In this document: one piece after another, positions 1 through 8,470 of the stretch
How the letters are laid out: each line of letters starts with the position of its first letter
How positions within the stretch are numbered: position 1 is the stretch's first letter
DNA from: Pedosphaera sp.
Lineage (GTDB): Bacteria; Verrucomicrobiota; Verrucomicrobiia; Limisphaerales; JADLHS01
Assembly (NCBI GenBank): GCA_009695195.1
Contig: SIBJ01000002.1
Span: 79,452 to 143,451, forward strand
Reading direction: 5' to 3'
Length of the DNA stretch: 64,000 nucleotides
Translations under genes and position numbers: made by a program
Notes under the pieces: generated by a model
The model's input: the letters and a program-made list of their open reading frames with translations, nothing else
Database searches by the model: none
Told to the model about the DNA's origin: nothing

Positions 1-152
1 TTCAACATTCCCAACGGGCCATTGATTTCGCCCGGGAGCACGGCCTGAGCGCGGTGCAAATCGCCGTGAAGTTCATAGACAGCGAATTCGACGAGGTCTT
101 CCCACTTCCATCGCAAGCTCCCGCGGTTCAGTCGGCGCAGAGGAACGCGTAA
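1..152 (+). CDS. C-terminal fragment of an unidentified protein
   Basis: An open frame enters from the window edge (codons in phase with base 3) and stops at TAA 150-152. About 50 residues are visible. They form a helical stretch (residues such as AIDFAREHG and AVQIAVKFI) followed by a Pro/Ala/Gln-rich tail. I do not recognise the family from this fragment. Codon usage matches the high-GC neighbours. The next gene lies on the opposite strand and ends 33 bases away, so the two are convergent. Confidence 0.45.
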   Translation, partial: QHSQRAIDFAREHGLSAVQIAVKFIDSEFDEVFPLPSQAPAVQSAQRNA

Positions 153-184
153 AGCCGTTCGCTTGCGGGCAGTTTTTGGTCGGA

Positions 185-919
185 TCATTTCAACGGATAT
201 AAATCCAGCCGGCGGAAAAATATTTCGGCCCCCTCCGACTGCAAGACAATCCGGCCCGCATGTGGAATGGCGTTCGTGCCTTCGAGCGTCTTGTGACCGT
301 TCACGGTGATACCAACCTTGCCGCCGTCGCAGAAGATCTCCATGCGATTCCACTGCCCGGTCGGATTCTCGATTTCGTGTGGGCCGCGAAAACCTTTTGC
401 ATCCTGCCATGGATTACGACCCGGCCGGTCAAAGCGCTGAATCTTCGGGCCCTTCGTCTCGCCGTTCACCGTGAGGTACGCGCCGCTCACGACCAGAATG
501 TCACCCGTGCCACCCTCGATGATCTGCGCTTCGATGGACTTGGGCCAGACGCCATCCTTGCCGACGGTATGAACCAGCACGCCGCTGTCACACGCGTTCG
601 TCAAGCGCGGCGGCCACGTCGTTCCACCCCAACGAAACTCAGCGACGAGCCGGTAGTTCTCGTATTCCTGCTTCGTCGAGAGATAGCCGTAATGCTGCCC
701 GCTGATGCGCAACATGCCATTGGCCAAAGTAAAAACGTGATCCGGATCGTTGGTCGCGCCGAAGTTCTGGAGATAGGGATAAAAGTCGTTCAGATCTTTT
801 CCGTTCAACAGGTGGACGGCCGGCGCGCTTTCCCGGGCGGTTGAAGCGCAACCCGAGACGATCAGAAGTGGACCTGCGGCAACGAGCAGCGCGCAGACGT
901 GGGCGAGAAGGTTTTTCAT
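185..919 (-). CDS. DUF1080 (3-keto-disaccharide hydrolase-like) lipoprotein
   Basis: This 244-aa protein starts with a signal peptide ending in a lipobox (V-S-G-C, Cys24), so it is probably anchored in a membrane facing the periplasm. The rest resembles the DUF1080 family, a concanavalin-like beta-sandwich that includes 3-keto-glycoside hydrolases and is greatly expanded in Verrucomicrobiota and Planctomycetota. Visible family features are the LLNGKDLNDFY opening, the YRLVAEFRWG strand, a DSGVLVH segment and the closing FFRRLDLYPLK. The substrate cannot be told from the sequence. It lies just downstream of a LarA-like gene on the same strand. Confidence 0.8.
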   Translation of the reverse strand: MKNLLAHVCALLVAAGPLLIVSGCASTARESAPAVHLLNGKDLNDFYPYLQNFGATNDPDHVFTLANGMLRISGQHYGYLSTKQEYENYRLVAEFRWGGTTWPPRLTNACDSGVLVHTVGKDGVWPKSIEAQIIEGGTGDILVVSGAYLTVNGETKGPKIQRFDRPGRNPWQDAKGFRGPHEIENPTGQWNRMEIFCDGGKVGITVNGHKTLEGTNAIPHAGRIVLQSEGAEIFFRRLDLYPLK

Positions 920-972
920 TCGCCGCCATTAAAGACGCCCCACCAATCCCGGCAAGGACTAAAATCCGACGC

Positions 973-2253
973 TCAGCTTCCCGCCTGCCAGGCCGGCGCG
1001 TCTTTGAGGCGATACAACATCTCGCCCGCCTTCGGCACGAACAACACGCCTTCGCTCTCACGGTTCTGAAAATCCTCGACGCGTATCGTCTTCGGGTCGC
1101 GGTAGCCGAGGTTTATTTTCTGGCAGAGAGCTTCGGGAATACCGGTGGCGAGCGTGACCTGCACGCGGCATTTCTCCACGCCGTTCTCCATCACACCGAT
1201 ACCGCGCACGTGGGTGGAATGCGCCAGCACACCCCACGGGAAATGTTTGAACTTGTCCCACTGCTTCAAAAAATAATCGCGACAGTGGTAGCCGATCTCC
1301 TCGATGACCTTTCCGTGCGTCACAGAAATCTCGCGCACGTGCGGCGCGTAGATGATGAGTTCGCCGCCGTCGGCGACCACGGGTTCGAGTTTATACATCC
1401 CCTTGCCCGCCACCCAAAGGTCGTCATACATCGGCGGCATGTTCGAGAGCACAGTCTGGAACGGCTTGTCTTTGTAAATGATGTGGACCTGCTTCGAGAG
1501 TTCGCTCGCCGCGTCCCACGCGGACTCCGGCGTTCCGGCGAACAGTCCCGCCAACGATTTGTCCGGCGCGACGACCATGCAGAAGCAAAGTTTGTCCACC
1601 TTCACCAGCGCGCCCGCGCGGTCCACGACCTTGCGCACTGGCGTCCACTTGCTGCCGATTATCATCGGGTTCGTCACCACCGCGCCGAGCCAGTGGAAGA
1701 AATTCAAAATCTTCGGCCCGCCCACACCGGGGAAAAGATATTTGTTGCCGCCCGAGAACCCGACCACCTCGTGCGGAAACACCGGTCCGACGATGATGAT
1801 CTGGTCGTAATTGAAAACATGCTTGTTGATCTCGACCGGCACCTCCATCGAGAACAAGCCGCCCGTCAGTTCGCTGACCTCCGCCGCCGTGAGCGTGCCA
1901 ACTTCCTTCAGCGCCGTCGGATTGTCCCACTCGTGATTGAAGAACCGCACTTTCTTGAACTGGCCGCGATGTTCGGCCACGGATATCTCCAGCCGCGCAC
2001 AAATCGCCTCCTCGCTCATCGCCGGATGCGTGCCGAGCGCGACGAGCACGTCGAGTTCCTTCGCCTCGTCGCCGATCTGCGCAAAAATGTTTTGGAACAT
2101 CAGTCCGACGGGCGCCGTGCGGGTGTGATCGGGCACGATGAGCAGCACGCGTTTGCCGCGGTAGCTTGCGGCGGGCAGGGCCGACGCGACCAGTTCAGCG
2201 ACCTCTGCCTCGCTCAAGCGACCGGGGAACGCTGATTTAGAAATCAACTTCAT
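973..2253 (-). CDS. LarA-family (DUF2088) nickel-dependent racemase/epimerase-like enzyme
   Basis: A 426-aa protein of the LarA family, which racemises or epimerises 2-hydroxy acids with a nickel-pincer nucleotide. The N-terminal DHTRTAP motif (residues 42-48) corresponds to the family's D-x-TRP loop. ALGTHP gives His76, FPHEVVGFSGGNK gives His161 and Lys171 (the cofactor-attachment lysine), and FFHWLG gives His187. These match the four known active-site residues of lactate racemase, so it should be catalytically competent. Larger LarA families act on malate, 2-hydroxyglutarate or sugar acids. The neighbouring mannonate-oxidoreductase-like SDR makes a sugar-acid substrate plausible, but that is inference. 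No cofactor-synthesis genes (larB/C/E) are in the window. Confidence 0.75.
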   Translation of the reverse strand: MKLISKSAFPGRLSEAEVAELVASALPAASYRGKRVLLIVPDHTRTAPVGLMFQNIFAQIGDEAKELDVLVALGTHPAMSEEAICARLEISVAEHRGQFKKVRFFNHEWDNPTALKEVGTLTAAEVSELTGGLFSMEVPVEINKHVFNYDQIIIVGPVFPHEVVGFSGGNKYLFPGVGGPKILNFFHWLGAVVTNPMIIGSKWTPVRKVVDRAGALVKVDKLCFCMVVAPDKSLAGLFAGTPESAWDAASELSKQVHIIYKDKPFQTVLSNMPPMYDDLWVAGKGMYKLEPVVADGGELIIYAPHVREISVTHGKVIEEIGYHCRDYFLKQWDKFKHFPWGVLAHSTHVRGIGVMENGVEKCRVQVTLATGIPEALCQKINLGYRDPKTIRVEDFQNRESEGVLFVPKAGEMLYRLKDAPAWQAGS

Positions 2254-2326
2254 GCTTCAAGAATAGTTCAGGACCGGCGAGAAATGAACCACGCGGAATT
2301 GCACGGCATACTCGAACTCCTGAACC

Positions 2327-3133
2327 TCAAATCGTCTGCGAAAGGAAGCCGCCATCCACCCGGATATCCGCGCCGGTAACAAAACTACTCGCCTGGCTGC
2401 TCGCGAGAAACACCGCCGCGCCGATCAGTTCGCGCGATTCGCCGAAGCGATTCATCGGCGTGTGCGCCCAGATGGATTTCGTGCGGTCGCTCGGCGAGCC
2501 GTCGTCCTTGAACAGCAGCTTGCGATTCTGCTCCGCTGGAAAAAAACCCGGCGTAATGGTGTTCACGCGCACGCCCTTGGTCGCCCATTCGCGAGCGAGG
2601 AACAACGAGAGATTCAACACCGCTGCTTTCGCCGCCGAATATGTCACCACGCGCGACAACGGTAGATGTGCTGACACGCTGGCGATGTTGATGATGCTGC
2701 CCTTGCCGCGTTTGCACATTCCCGGACCGAATTCCTGGCACGGCAGAAACACGCCGCCCACGAGGTTCAAATCAAAATTCGCCTGCCACGCTTCGAGCGG
2801 AATTTTCTCGAACGGATTGTCCGCCGTCGTCGTGACTTTGGGGTCGTTGCCGCCGGCGGCGTTCACGAGGATCGTCGGCGCGCCGAACTTCGCTTCGAGC
2901 TTCTCGTGCGCTTCGGCCAACGTGCCACGCGCACTGGCATCGCATGCGAAGAACGCCGCCTGGCCACCCTTCGCTTCGATGGCCTTCACGCGCGCGTTGC
3001 CGCGCTCCACATTGCGCCCGAGCACGGCGACCTTCGCGCCGGCTTCGGCAAGTCCATCCGCGAGCGCCCCGCCCAATGCACCCGTGGCGCCGATGACGAC
3101 CGCCACTTCTCCCGACAGATCAAATAGTTTCAT
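2327..3133 (-). CDS. SDR oxidoreductase, probably D-mannonate oxidoreductase (fructuronate reductase)
   Basis: This 268-aa classical short-chain dehydrogenase has the NAD(P)-binding GATGALGG at 15-22, NAAG at 91-94, the catalytic Ser in NIASVS near 152-154, and YSAAK with Tyr165 and Lys169. The C-terminal part carries PGFFPAEQNR, which I associate with the SDR-type mannonate oxidoreductases that interconvert D-fructuronate and D-mannonate in hexuronate catabolism. A tagaturonate epimerase homologue at 24-25 kb fits the same pathway. The gene is 73 bases upstream of the LarA-like gene on the same strand, so a short operon SDR-larA-DUF1080 is likely. Substrate assignment is the weak point. Confidence 0.75.
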   Translation of the reverse strand: MKLFDLSGEVAVVIGATGALGGALADGLAEAGAKVAVLGRNVERGNARVKAIEAKGGQAAFFACDASARGTLAEAHEKLEAKFGAPTILVNAAGGNDPKVTTTADNPFEKIPLEAWQANFDLNLVGGVFLPCQEFGPGMCKRGKGSIINIASVSAHLPLSRVVTYSAAKAAVLNLSLFLAREWATKGVRVNTITPGFFPAEQNRKLLFKDDGSPSDRTKSIWAHTPMNRFGESRELIGAAVFLASSQASSFVTGADIRVDGGFLSQTI

Positions 3134-3228
3134 ACAAGTTTCCTCATTGTGAGCGAACGCAGCGCCGCGGTGAAGAAAATACTTTTCGCGGCTGGCTTGT
3201 TTCGAGGGAAACCGCTACTGTCCGACGC

Positions 3229-4170
3229 ATGACCGCGCTGTCGCAACCCGACATTATCATCACCCACGAGAGCGACCTCGATGGCCTCGTCGCCGGGGTG
3301 CTGTTGCAACGGCTGGCGAAACAACTGTTCGGCGCAGACGTGCCGCTGGAGGCTTACCACTACAATTTCTGGAAGCAGCGCGAACCGCGCGAACGTTCGG
3401 CGTGGGTCACCGACCTCACGTTTGAGACGCGCCTCGACAAACCGAATTGGACGATCATTGACCATCACGTCACTGAAGCCGTCCCGCGCCACGCGTTGCT
3501 CGTTCACGACATCACCAAGTCCGCTGGCCTCCTGTGCTACGATCTTTGCCAGCAACACGGCATCACTTCCCCCGCGCTCGACCGTCTCGTCCACCTCAAC
3601 AACGTCGCCGACCTTTTCCTCGAAGACGACCCCGACTTCCTCATCGCCTGCGATTACGCGAGCCTGGTTAAGCATTATCAATTCTGGAATCTCCACAGCC
3701 TGCTCGATGGCCAGATTGAAAAACTTCTCGACCACCCGCTGCTCGAAGTCATGGCCGTCAAGCGCCGCATCGAGAACCCGCTCGGCTTCGAGTGGAGCAA
3801 AGGCAACGTCACCGAACTCAGCCCCGCCGTCGGCCTCGTGGACACCGTCATTGGAAATAACAATCTCATTGTTCACCGCCTTCTCGAAGAAAAGGCCACG
3901 CGCTATCCGGTGCTCGTCACCTTGTTCCGCCGCGCCAACAACACCGTCATCGCCAGCTTCCGCAGCCGCAACGGCGAAGCGATCAAGATGGCCGAACGCT
4001 TCCAAGGCGGCGGCCACGCCAACGCCGCCGGCGCCGTGATGCCCAAATCCGTCCGCCAGGTGCCCGAAGCCGTCGAGTACCTCCGGCTGGTGTTGAATCC
4101 GAAAAGGGACGCGCCGCTGAACAGTCTGGAGAGTTTATTTGCCGGAATCGAAACAGGAAAACGAACCTAA
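3229..4170 (+). CDS. DHH-family phosphoesterase
   Basis: A 313-aa member of the DHH superfamily of metal-dependent phosphoesterases and nucleases. Motif I is HESDLDG (Asp16, Asp18), motif II has Asp62 in VTDLTF, and the name-giving DHH is at 78-80. The C-terminal DHHA1 subdomain carries GGGHANAAG at 260-268, which binds the substrate. The size fits stand-alone DHH proteins such as nanoRNases or cyclic-dinucleotide phosphodiesterases, but it lacks the PAS/GGDEF and membrane regions of GdpP. The short spacing of the two subdomains does not decide between an oligoribonuclease and another role. It is divergent from the SDR gene, with a 95-bp shared upstream region. Confidence 0.8.
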   Translation: MTALSQPDIIITHESDLDGLVAGVLLQRLAKQLFGADVPLEAYHYNFWKQREPRERSAWVTDLTFETRLDKPNWTIIDHHVTEAVPRHALLVHDITKSAGLLCYDLCQQHGITSPALDRLVHLNNVADLFLEDDPDFLIACDYASLVKHYQFWNLHSLLDGQIEKLLDHPLLEVMAVKRRIENPLGFEWSKGNVTELSPAVGLVDTVIGNNNLIVHRLLEEKATRYPVLVTLFRRANNTVIASFRSRNGEAIKMAERFQGGGHANAAGAVMPKSVRQVPEAVEYLRLVLNPKRDAPLNSLESLFAGIETGKRT

Positions 4171-4210
4171 AGCTTTCGACTTTTTGGGCGAGGCATCGGT
4201 AACCGAGTGG

Positions 4211-4981
4211 ATGAAAAAACGATTGCAATGGGTGACAGTTGGGCTGTTGGTGGTGATCGCAGGTTTCTTTTTTCTGCGGCGCAACCGCAAAGAGCCGATG
4301 TACGACGATCGGCCGGTCAGTTACTGGCAGAGTGAGTTTCCTTCCGGGGAAGCAGTCACGGCCCTGGCATCCTTCGGGAGCAATTCAATTCCGTTTCTGA
4401 TCAAGGCTCTGTTTCGTCAGCCTTCGCCGCTGGATCGCGCGTATTCGGTCGCCGTCTCAAATCTCCCCGCCGCCGGAGCTTTGCAAAGCGGGGTCTTCGA
4501 CGCAGATTGGTGCAACGCCCGCGCAGCTACGGCGCTGGGAAAAATTGGCCCCGCCGCCTCCAGTGCCGTACCTGCGTTGGTGAATTCTCTGACCAACGCC
4601 TTCTATGGCACCCGAAACAACGCGGTTGTCGCTCTTGGTCAGATTGCGCCGCATACCAGCGTGGAAAATCTCGCCGTCCAAGGTCTGATGAAAGCCACAG
4701 GAGACGCGGATGAAAATACCCGGGCCAATGCGTGCTTCAGCTTGGGCAAGTTCGCCCCGGGCGCAACAAATGCGATCCCGACATTGCAGTTGGGTTTGTC
4801 AGACTCGAAGCGCCAGGTTCGCCTAAGCGCACTGATTGCCATGTCAGAGTTTTCCGCAGCCGCGGCGGCTTGCGTTCCTGAGATTCGGAAATGTCTCGAA
4901 GACCGGGATATCTTCGTTCGCAAGACCGCAACGAATGCGATCCAGCAAATCCTTGGTTCGTCCGAATCGCAAATGAAGTAG
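4211..4981 (+). CDS. Membrane-anchored HEAT-repeat protein
   Basis: This 256-aa protein begins with one transmembrane helix (about residues 7-22) followed by a basic RRNRK stop-transfer. Then comes a conserved-looking P-x-x-YWQ segment and at least four HEAT/PBS-type helical repeats containing alternating ALGKIGPAA, ALGQIAP and SLGKFAPGA cores. HEAT repeats act as protein-binding scaffolds, and no catalytic residues are seen. I prefer ATG 4211 to the in-frame ATG at 4139, because 4139 lies inside the DHH gene and adds 24 polar residues before the membrane helix. A second protein with the same plan is at 28154. Its base composition is less GC-rich than the neighbours. Confidence 0.7.
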   Translation: MKKRLQWVTVGLLVVIAGFFFLRRNRKEPMYDDRPVSYWQSEFPSGEAVTALASFGSNSIPFLIKALFRQPSPLDRAYSVAVSNLPAAGALQSGVFDADWCNARAATALGKIGPAASSAVPALVNSLTNAFYGTRNNAVVALGQIAPHTSVENLAVQGLMKATGDADENTRANACFSLGKFAPGATNAIPTLQLGLSDSKRQVRLSALIAMSEFSAAAAACVPEIRKCLEDRDIFVRKTATNAIQQILGSSESQMK

Positions 4982-5033
4982 CTCTCCGGCGAAAACAGTT
5001 TTCGGGTTCCGAGAAGGTTTGATTGGCACACGA

Positions 5034-5059
5034 CAAAAAAACCCGCTCTTGCGAGCGGG
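5034..5059 (-). terminator. Rho-independent terminator after rplQ
   Basis: A 7-bp GC stem (5042-5048 pairing with 5053-5059) closes a 4-base loop. On the minus strand it is followed by an uninterrupted run of seven U residues (5034-5040). It sits 27 bases after the rplQ stop and so ends the long ribosomal operon. The convergent HEAT gene ends at 4981. Confidence 0.85.
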
Positions 5060-5086
5060 CTTTGCAATTTCGTTTGAGCCGTTGGT

Positions 5087-5560
5087 TTACTTCGATTCCG
5101 GCTTCGCTTCTTCCGCGGGCGCGGCTTCGGCAACTTCCGGATCGGTGGCGACGAAGTCCACCCATTCGAGAATGGCTTTCTGCGCGGCGTCGCCCGGACG
5201 TTGTTCCATCCGGATGATGCGCGTGTAACCGCCGTTGCGTTCTTTGAACGCCGGCGCGATGTCTTCGAACAAGATGCGGATCACGTCCGACTGCGCGCGC
5301 CATTTTTTCTGCGCGTCCTTCGAGAGCCGGACGGTCGGGCCGTGGGTGTGCAGGTGCGCCGACGCGAGCCGGCGGGCGTGCAGCGTTCCCTTTTTGCCGA
5401 GCGTGACGATTTTTTCCGCGACCGAGCGCGCGGCTTTCGCCTTCGCCAGCGTGGTGGTGATGCGCTTGTGGATGATCAAGCTGCACACCATGTTCGAGAG
5501 CATCGCGTTCCGATGTTCGCCGGTGCGGCCCAGTTTGGCCGTGCGTTTAAGGTGTCGCAT
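5087..5560 (-). CDS. rplQ: 50S ribosomal protein L17
   Basis: A 157-aa L17 that opens with the family signature MRHLKRTAKLGRTGEHR, which lines the polypeptide exit tunnel of the large subunit. The core ends near residue 125. The last 30 residues form an acidic Ala/Glu/Pro tail (ending EAKPESK) that is longer than in E. coli L17 (127 aa). It is the last gene of the ribosomal run and follows rpoA by 9 bases, the usual alpha-operon arrangement. A strong terminator follows. Confidence 0.97.
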   Translation of the reverse strand: MRHLKRTAKLGRTGEHRNAMLSNMVCSLIIHKRITTTLAKAKAARSVAEKIVTLGKKGTLHARRLASAHLHTHGPTVRLSKDAQKKWRAQSDVIRILFEDIAPAFKERNGGYTRIIRMEQRPGDAAQKAILEWVDFVATDPEVAEAAPAEEAKPESK

Positions 5561-5569
5561 AAATTTACC

Positions 5570-6586
5570 TCAGAGGGTCAGCTTGGGCTCTTCCTTGGGC
5601 GCGTCGAGCAGATCGGGTTCAAAGGTCATGCCGAGCGAGAGGCCGAGGCCGGTGAGCTTGTCCTTGATTTCGTTGAGTGATTTCTTGCCGAAGTTGCGGT
5701 ACTTGAGCATCTCCGGCTCGCTCTTCATCGCGAGCTGGCCGACGGTGGTGATGTTCGCGTTGTTCAGGCAGTTCGCCGCGCGGACGCTCAACTCGATCTC
5801 GTTCACGCTCATGTTGAGCAGCTTCTTCATCTTGTTCTTCTCGTCGTCCTGCTTGTCGGCGACTTCCTCGAACTCGACGGCGTTCTTGTCGTAACCGACA
5901 AACACGTCGAGGTGATGCGCGAGAATCGCGGAGGCCTGCGTGAGCGCGTCGTCGGGCGTGATGCGACCGTCGGTCCAGAGTTCCAGGATCAAGCGGTCGT
6001 AGTCGGTGCGCTGGCCGACGCGGGCGTTCTCCACCTGATAGCGCACGCGGATCACCGGCGAGAAGAGCGAGTCAATGGCGATGACGCCGATGGCCTGGCC
6101 GGCTTTTTTATTTTCGTCGCCGGGGCAGAAGCCGCGACCGATCTTCACCTCCAGCTCCATCTCGAGCTTCCGCTTCTTGTCGAGGGTGCAGATGACCTGC
6201 TCGGGGTTCACCAGTTCCACGTTCTGGTTGACCTGGATGTCGGCGGCCGTGATCACGCCTTCCTTGTTCGCGGAAACCAAAAGGGTCTGGACGTCGCGGG
6301 TGTGGGCCTTGAACTTGACCTTCTTCAAATTCAGAACGATGTCGGTGACATCCTCCACGACGCCTTCGATCGTGGCGAACTCGTGCATCGCCCCATCCAC
6401 CTTGATGGAGGTGATGGCCGCGCCTTCGAGCGAGCTGAGGAGCACGCGGCGGATGGAGTTGCCGATGGTGTGACCGTAACCGGTTTCAAACGGTTCGGCG
6501 ATGAACTTGGCGTAGGTGTCCGTGGCGGTCGCTTCTTCCTTCGACAACCGTTTGGGCATTTCGAATCTTCCTAGACGTACTGGCAT
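5570..6586 (-). CDS. rpoA: RNA polymerase subunit alpha
   Basis: This 338-aa protein has both alpha domains. The N-terminal assembly domain (about 15-235) includes EPFETGYGHTIGNSIRRVLLSS, the classic dimerisation and beta-contact region. The C-terminal DNA-binding domain (about 262-325) has the helix-hairpin-helix stretch YRNFGKKSLNEIKDKL. It is the scaffold for polymerase assembly and a target of activators. An alternative ATG nine codons in (MPKRLSK) is possible. Its place between rpsD and rplQ is the standard alpha operon order. Confidence 0.97.
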   Translation of the reverse strand: MPVRLGRFEMPKRLSKEEATATDTYAKFIAEPFETGYGHTIGNSIRRVLLSSLEGAAITSIKVDGAMHEFATIEGVVEDVTDIVLNLKKVKFKAHTRDVQTLLVSANKEGVITAADIQVNQNVELVNPEQVICTLDKKRKLEMELEVKIGRGFCPGDENKKAGQAIGVIAIDSLFSPVIRVRYQVENARVGQRTDYDRLILELWTDGRITPDDALTQASAILAHHLDVFVGYDKNAVEFEEVADKQDDEKNKMKKLLNMSVNEIELSVRAANCLNNANITTVGQLAMKSEPEMLKYRNFGKKSLNEIKDKLTGLGLSLGMTFEPDLLDAPKEEPKLTL

Positions 6587-6692
6587 GGTTTTTCTTTCAA
6601 CAATTTTAATCTGACGACGCCGATGTTATTCCCGGCACCGGCGGCGTCCGTATAATTGTTTTTGGTCCCGCTCGCGCGGGACGGGTTTCGGT

Positions 6693-7301
6693 TTAACGGG
6701 AATAAAATTCGACGACGGTCTGTTCGTTGGCGATGGGATTGATCTCATCGCGCGTCGGAATGCGCATCACGACGCCCTTGAGTTCTTCCTTGTTCAACGA
6801 CAACCAGTCGGGCACGGCGCGACTCGTGGACAGTTCGAGATTCTTCGTCGCAAGCTGCCGCGAGACGTTGTGGGCCTTCACGATGATCGCGTCGTTCACG
6901 CGCAACGCGGCGGACGGGACGTTGACCTTCTTGCCGTTCACGGTGATGTGACCGTGGCAGACCATCTGGCGCGCGGCGGCGCGGGTGGTCCCGAAGCCAA
7001 GGTGAAACACGACGTTGTCGAGGCGCGTCTCCAAAATCTGCAGCATCTGTTCGCCGGTAACGCCGCGGCGCTTGAGGGCCTTTTCATAAACCCCACGAAA
7101 CTGCTTCTCCATGAGGCCGTAGTAATAACGGAGCTTCTGCTTCTCGATGAGGCCGAGGCCGTAATCCGTCGTCTTGCGGCGGGACTTGGGGCCGTGGACG
7201 CCGGGGCCGTAGTTGCGGCGTTCGAGATATTTCGACGGGCCGAAAATCGGAACGCCGAACCGGCGGCTGATGCGGACGCGAGGACCTGTGTAACGTGCCA
7301 T
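6693..7301 (-). CDS. rpsD: 30S ribosomal protein S4
   Basis: A 202-aa S4, a primary 16S rRNA binder needed early in 30S assembly and an autoregulator of the alpha operon in other bacteria. The N-terminal arm (MARYTGPRVRISRRFG) lacks the zinc-binding cysteines, so this is the cysteine-free form. The S4 RNA-binding fold lies around RLDNVVFHLGF...HGHITVNGKKV (about 95-150). The spacer before its ATG consists only of a four-unit 7-bp tandem repeat and has no Shine-Dalgarno match. Confidence 0.97.
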   Translation of the reverse strand: MARYTGPRVRISRRFGVPIFGPSKYLERRNYGPGVHGPKSRRKTTDYGLGLIEKQKLRYYYGLMEKQFRGVYEKALKRRGVTGEQMLQILETRLDNVVFHLGFGTTRAAARQMVCHGHITVNGKKVNVPSAALRVNDAIIVKAHNVSRQLATKNLELSTSRAVPDWLSLNKEELKGVVMRIPTRDEINPIANEQTVVEFYSR

Positions 7302-7307
7302 GGATTA

Positions 7308-7335
7308 GTTGAGAGTTAAGAGTTGAGTGTTGAGG
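7308..7335. repeat. Four-unit 7-bp tandem repeat between rpsK and rpsD
   Basis: Four tandem heptamers read GTTGAGA, GTTAAGA, GTTGAGT and GTTGAGG on the plus strand. They fill the whole spacer between the rpsK stop (7337) and the rpsD start (7301). Transcription runs on the minus strand, so the mRNA leader of rpsD is a U/C-rich repeat with no ribosome-binding site. Confidence 0.8.
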
Positions 7336-7336
7336 A

Positions 7337-7936
7337 TTACACGCGCCGTTTCTTGCGCGGGCGACAGCCATTGTGCGGGATAGGTGTCACGTCCTTGATG
7401 GCGTTGATCTCCAGCCCGATGGCCTGCAACGCGCGGATCGCCGACTCGCGCCCCGAGCCAGGACCTTTGACGCGGATTTCCACTTCCTTCATCCCGTGCG
7501 CCATCGCCTGGCGGGCGGCATCCTGCGCGACCTGTTGCGCCGCGTAAGCCGTGCTCTTGCGCGAACCCTTGAAGCCCACGCGACCGGCGCTCGACCAACC
7601 GATGAGGTTGCCGTGCATGTCCGTGATCGTGACCTGCGTGTTGTTGAACGTGGCCAGAATATTCGCGATGCCGACCGCAACATTCTTCGCGTGCTTGGCC
7701 TTGATGATCTTTTTTGCGTTGGCGTCTTCACCCAGCAATTCGGCGGCGGTCGGCGCCGTGCCCGCAACAGGACCTGTCGCGGCCGCAGGTGCCGCGGCGG
7801 CGTCAGCGGGTTTCGCGGCGTCAGCACCGGCCGCGGCGGCGGCGGGAGCAGCCTTCTTGGGCTTCTCCTCGGCGGTCGCTTCGGGTTTCGCTTCCTTTTT
7901 CGGAGCGGGAGTTTTTTTCTTCGTTTCGTCAGCCAT
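7337..7936 (-). CDS. rpsK: 30S ribosomal protein S11 with long N-terminal extension
   Basis: S11 forms part of the 30S platform next to the anticodon region. The conserved core begins near residue 85 ([15 protein letters not shown]) and ends with the expected [13 protein letters not shown] tail. The protein is 199 aa against about 129 in E. coli. The extra 69 or so residues are at the N-terminus: first a Lys/Glu/Pro block, then a long Ala/Pro-rich low-complexity region. I see no in-frame ATG near the core that would remove it, and the frame is open and begins 12 bases before the rpsM stop. The extension looks disordered and its role is unknown. Confidence 0.95.
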   Translation of the reverse strand: MADETKKKTPAPKKEAKPEATAEEKPKKAAPAAAAAGADAAKPADAAAAPAAATGPVAGTAPTAAELLGEDANAKKIIKAKHAKNVAVGIANILATFNNTQVTITDMHGNLIGWSSAGRVGFKGSRKSTAYAAQQVAQDAARQAMAHGMKEVEIRVKGPGSGRESAIRALQAIGLEINAIKDVTPIPHNGCRPRKKRRV

Positions 7937-7947
7937 AGAGAATCAGG

Positions 7948-8343
7948 TTAGTGGATGCCGACTTTGGCGTTGGGATTGCGTTGCACACCGACCGTCTTGC
8001 GCGGACCTTTGCGGGTGCGGGCGTTGGTTTGGGTGCGTTGACCGCGCACGGGCAGACTCCGCATGTGACGGATGCCGCGATAACACTTGATGCTTTGCAG
8101 GCGCTTGAGATTCATGCCGAGTTCGCGGCGGAGATCGCCCTCGATGACGTATTTGCCGTCCTGGATCGCGTGAACGATCTGCGACAACTGCGCCTCGGTC
8201 AGGTCCTTCGCGCGGATGCTCGGGTCAATGTTCGCGCGCGCGAGGATTTCGACCGCGTTGACGGGGCCGATGCCGTAGACGTAACGGAGCGCGATATCAA
8301 TGCGCTTGTTTGGCGGGACTTCAACTCCAATGATGCGTGCCAT
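7948..8343 (-). CDS. rpsM: 30S ribosomal protein S13
   Basis: A 131-aa S13, the head protein that contacts the P-site tRNA and bridges to the large subunit. It starts [19 protein letters not shown], has the helix-two-turn-helix [10 protein letters not shown], and ends in the basic [16 protein letters not shown] tail that reaches the tRNA. It lies between rpmJ and rpsK, the usual order. The N-terminal motif fixes the start. Confidence 0.97.
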   Translation of the reverse strand: MARIIGVEVPPNKRIDIALRYVYGIGPVNAVEILARANIDPSIRAKDLTEAQLSQIVHAIQDGKYVIEGDLRRELGMNLKRLQSIKCYRGIRHMRSLPVRGQRTQTNARTRKGPRKTVGVQRNPNAKVGIH

Positions 8344-8355
8344 AAATTTTTAGGT

Positions 8356-8469
8356 TCAACCCTGACGCTGTTTGTGGCGCTTGTTCGTGCAGATCACACG
8401 AATGATGCCGCGGCGACGCACGATCTTGCAGTGCTCGCAAAGTTTTTTGACCGACGCGCGAACTTTCAT
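8356..8469 (-). CDS. rpmJ: 50S ribosomal protein L36 (zinc form)
   Basis: A 37-aa gene. The frame reads [14 protein letters not shown], then [20 protein letters not shown] and a stop. Cys11, Cys14, Cys27 and His32 form the zinc site of the classical L36, which binds 23S rRNA late in assembly. It sits between infA and rpsM, 12 bases before rpsM, as in most bacteria. Confidence 0.96.
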   Translation of the reverse strand: MKVRASVKKLCEHCKIVRRRGIIRVICTNKRHKQRQG

Positions 8470-8470
8470 A

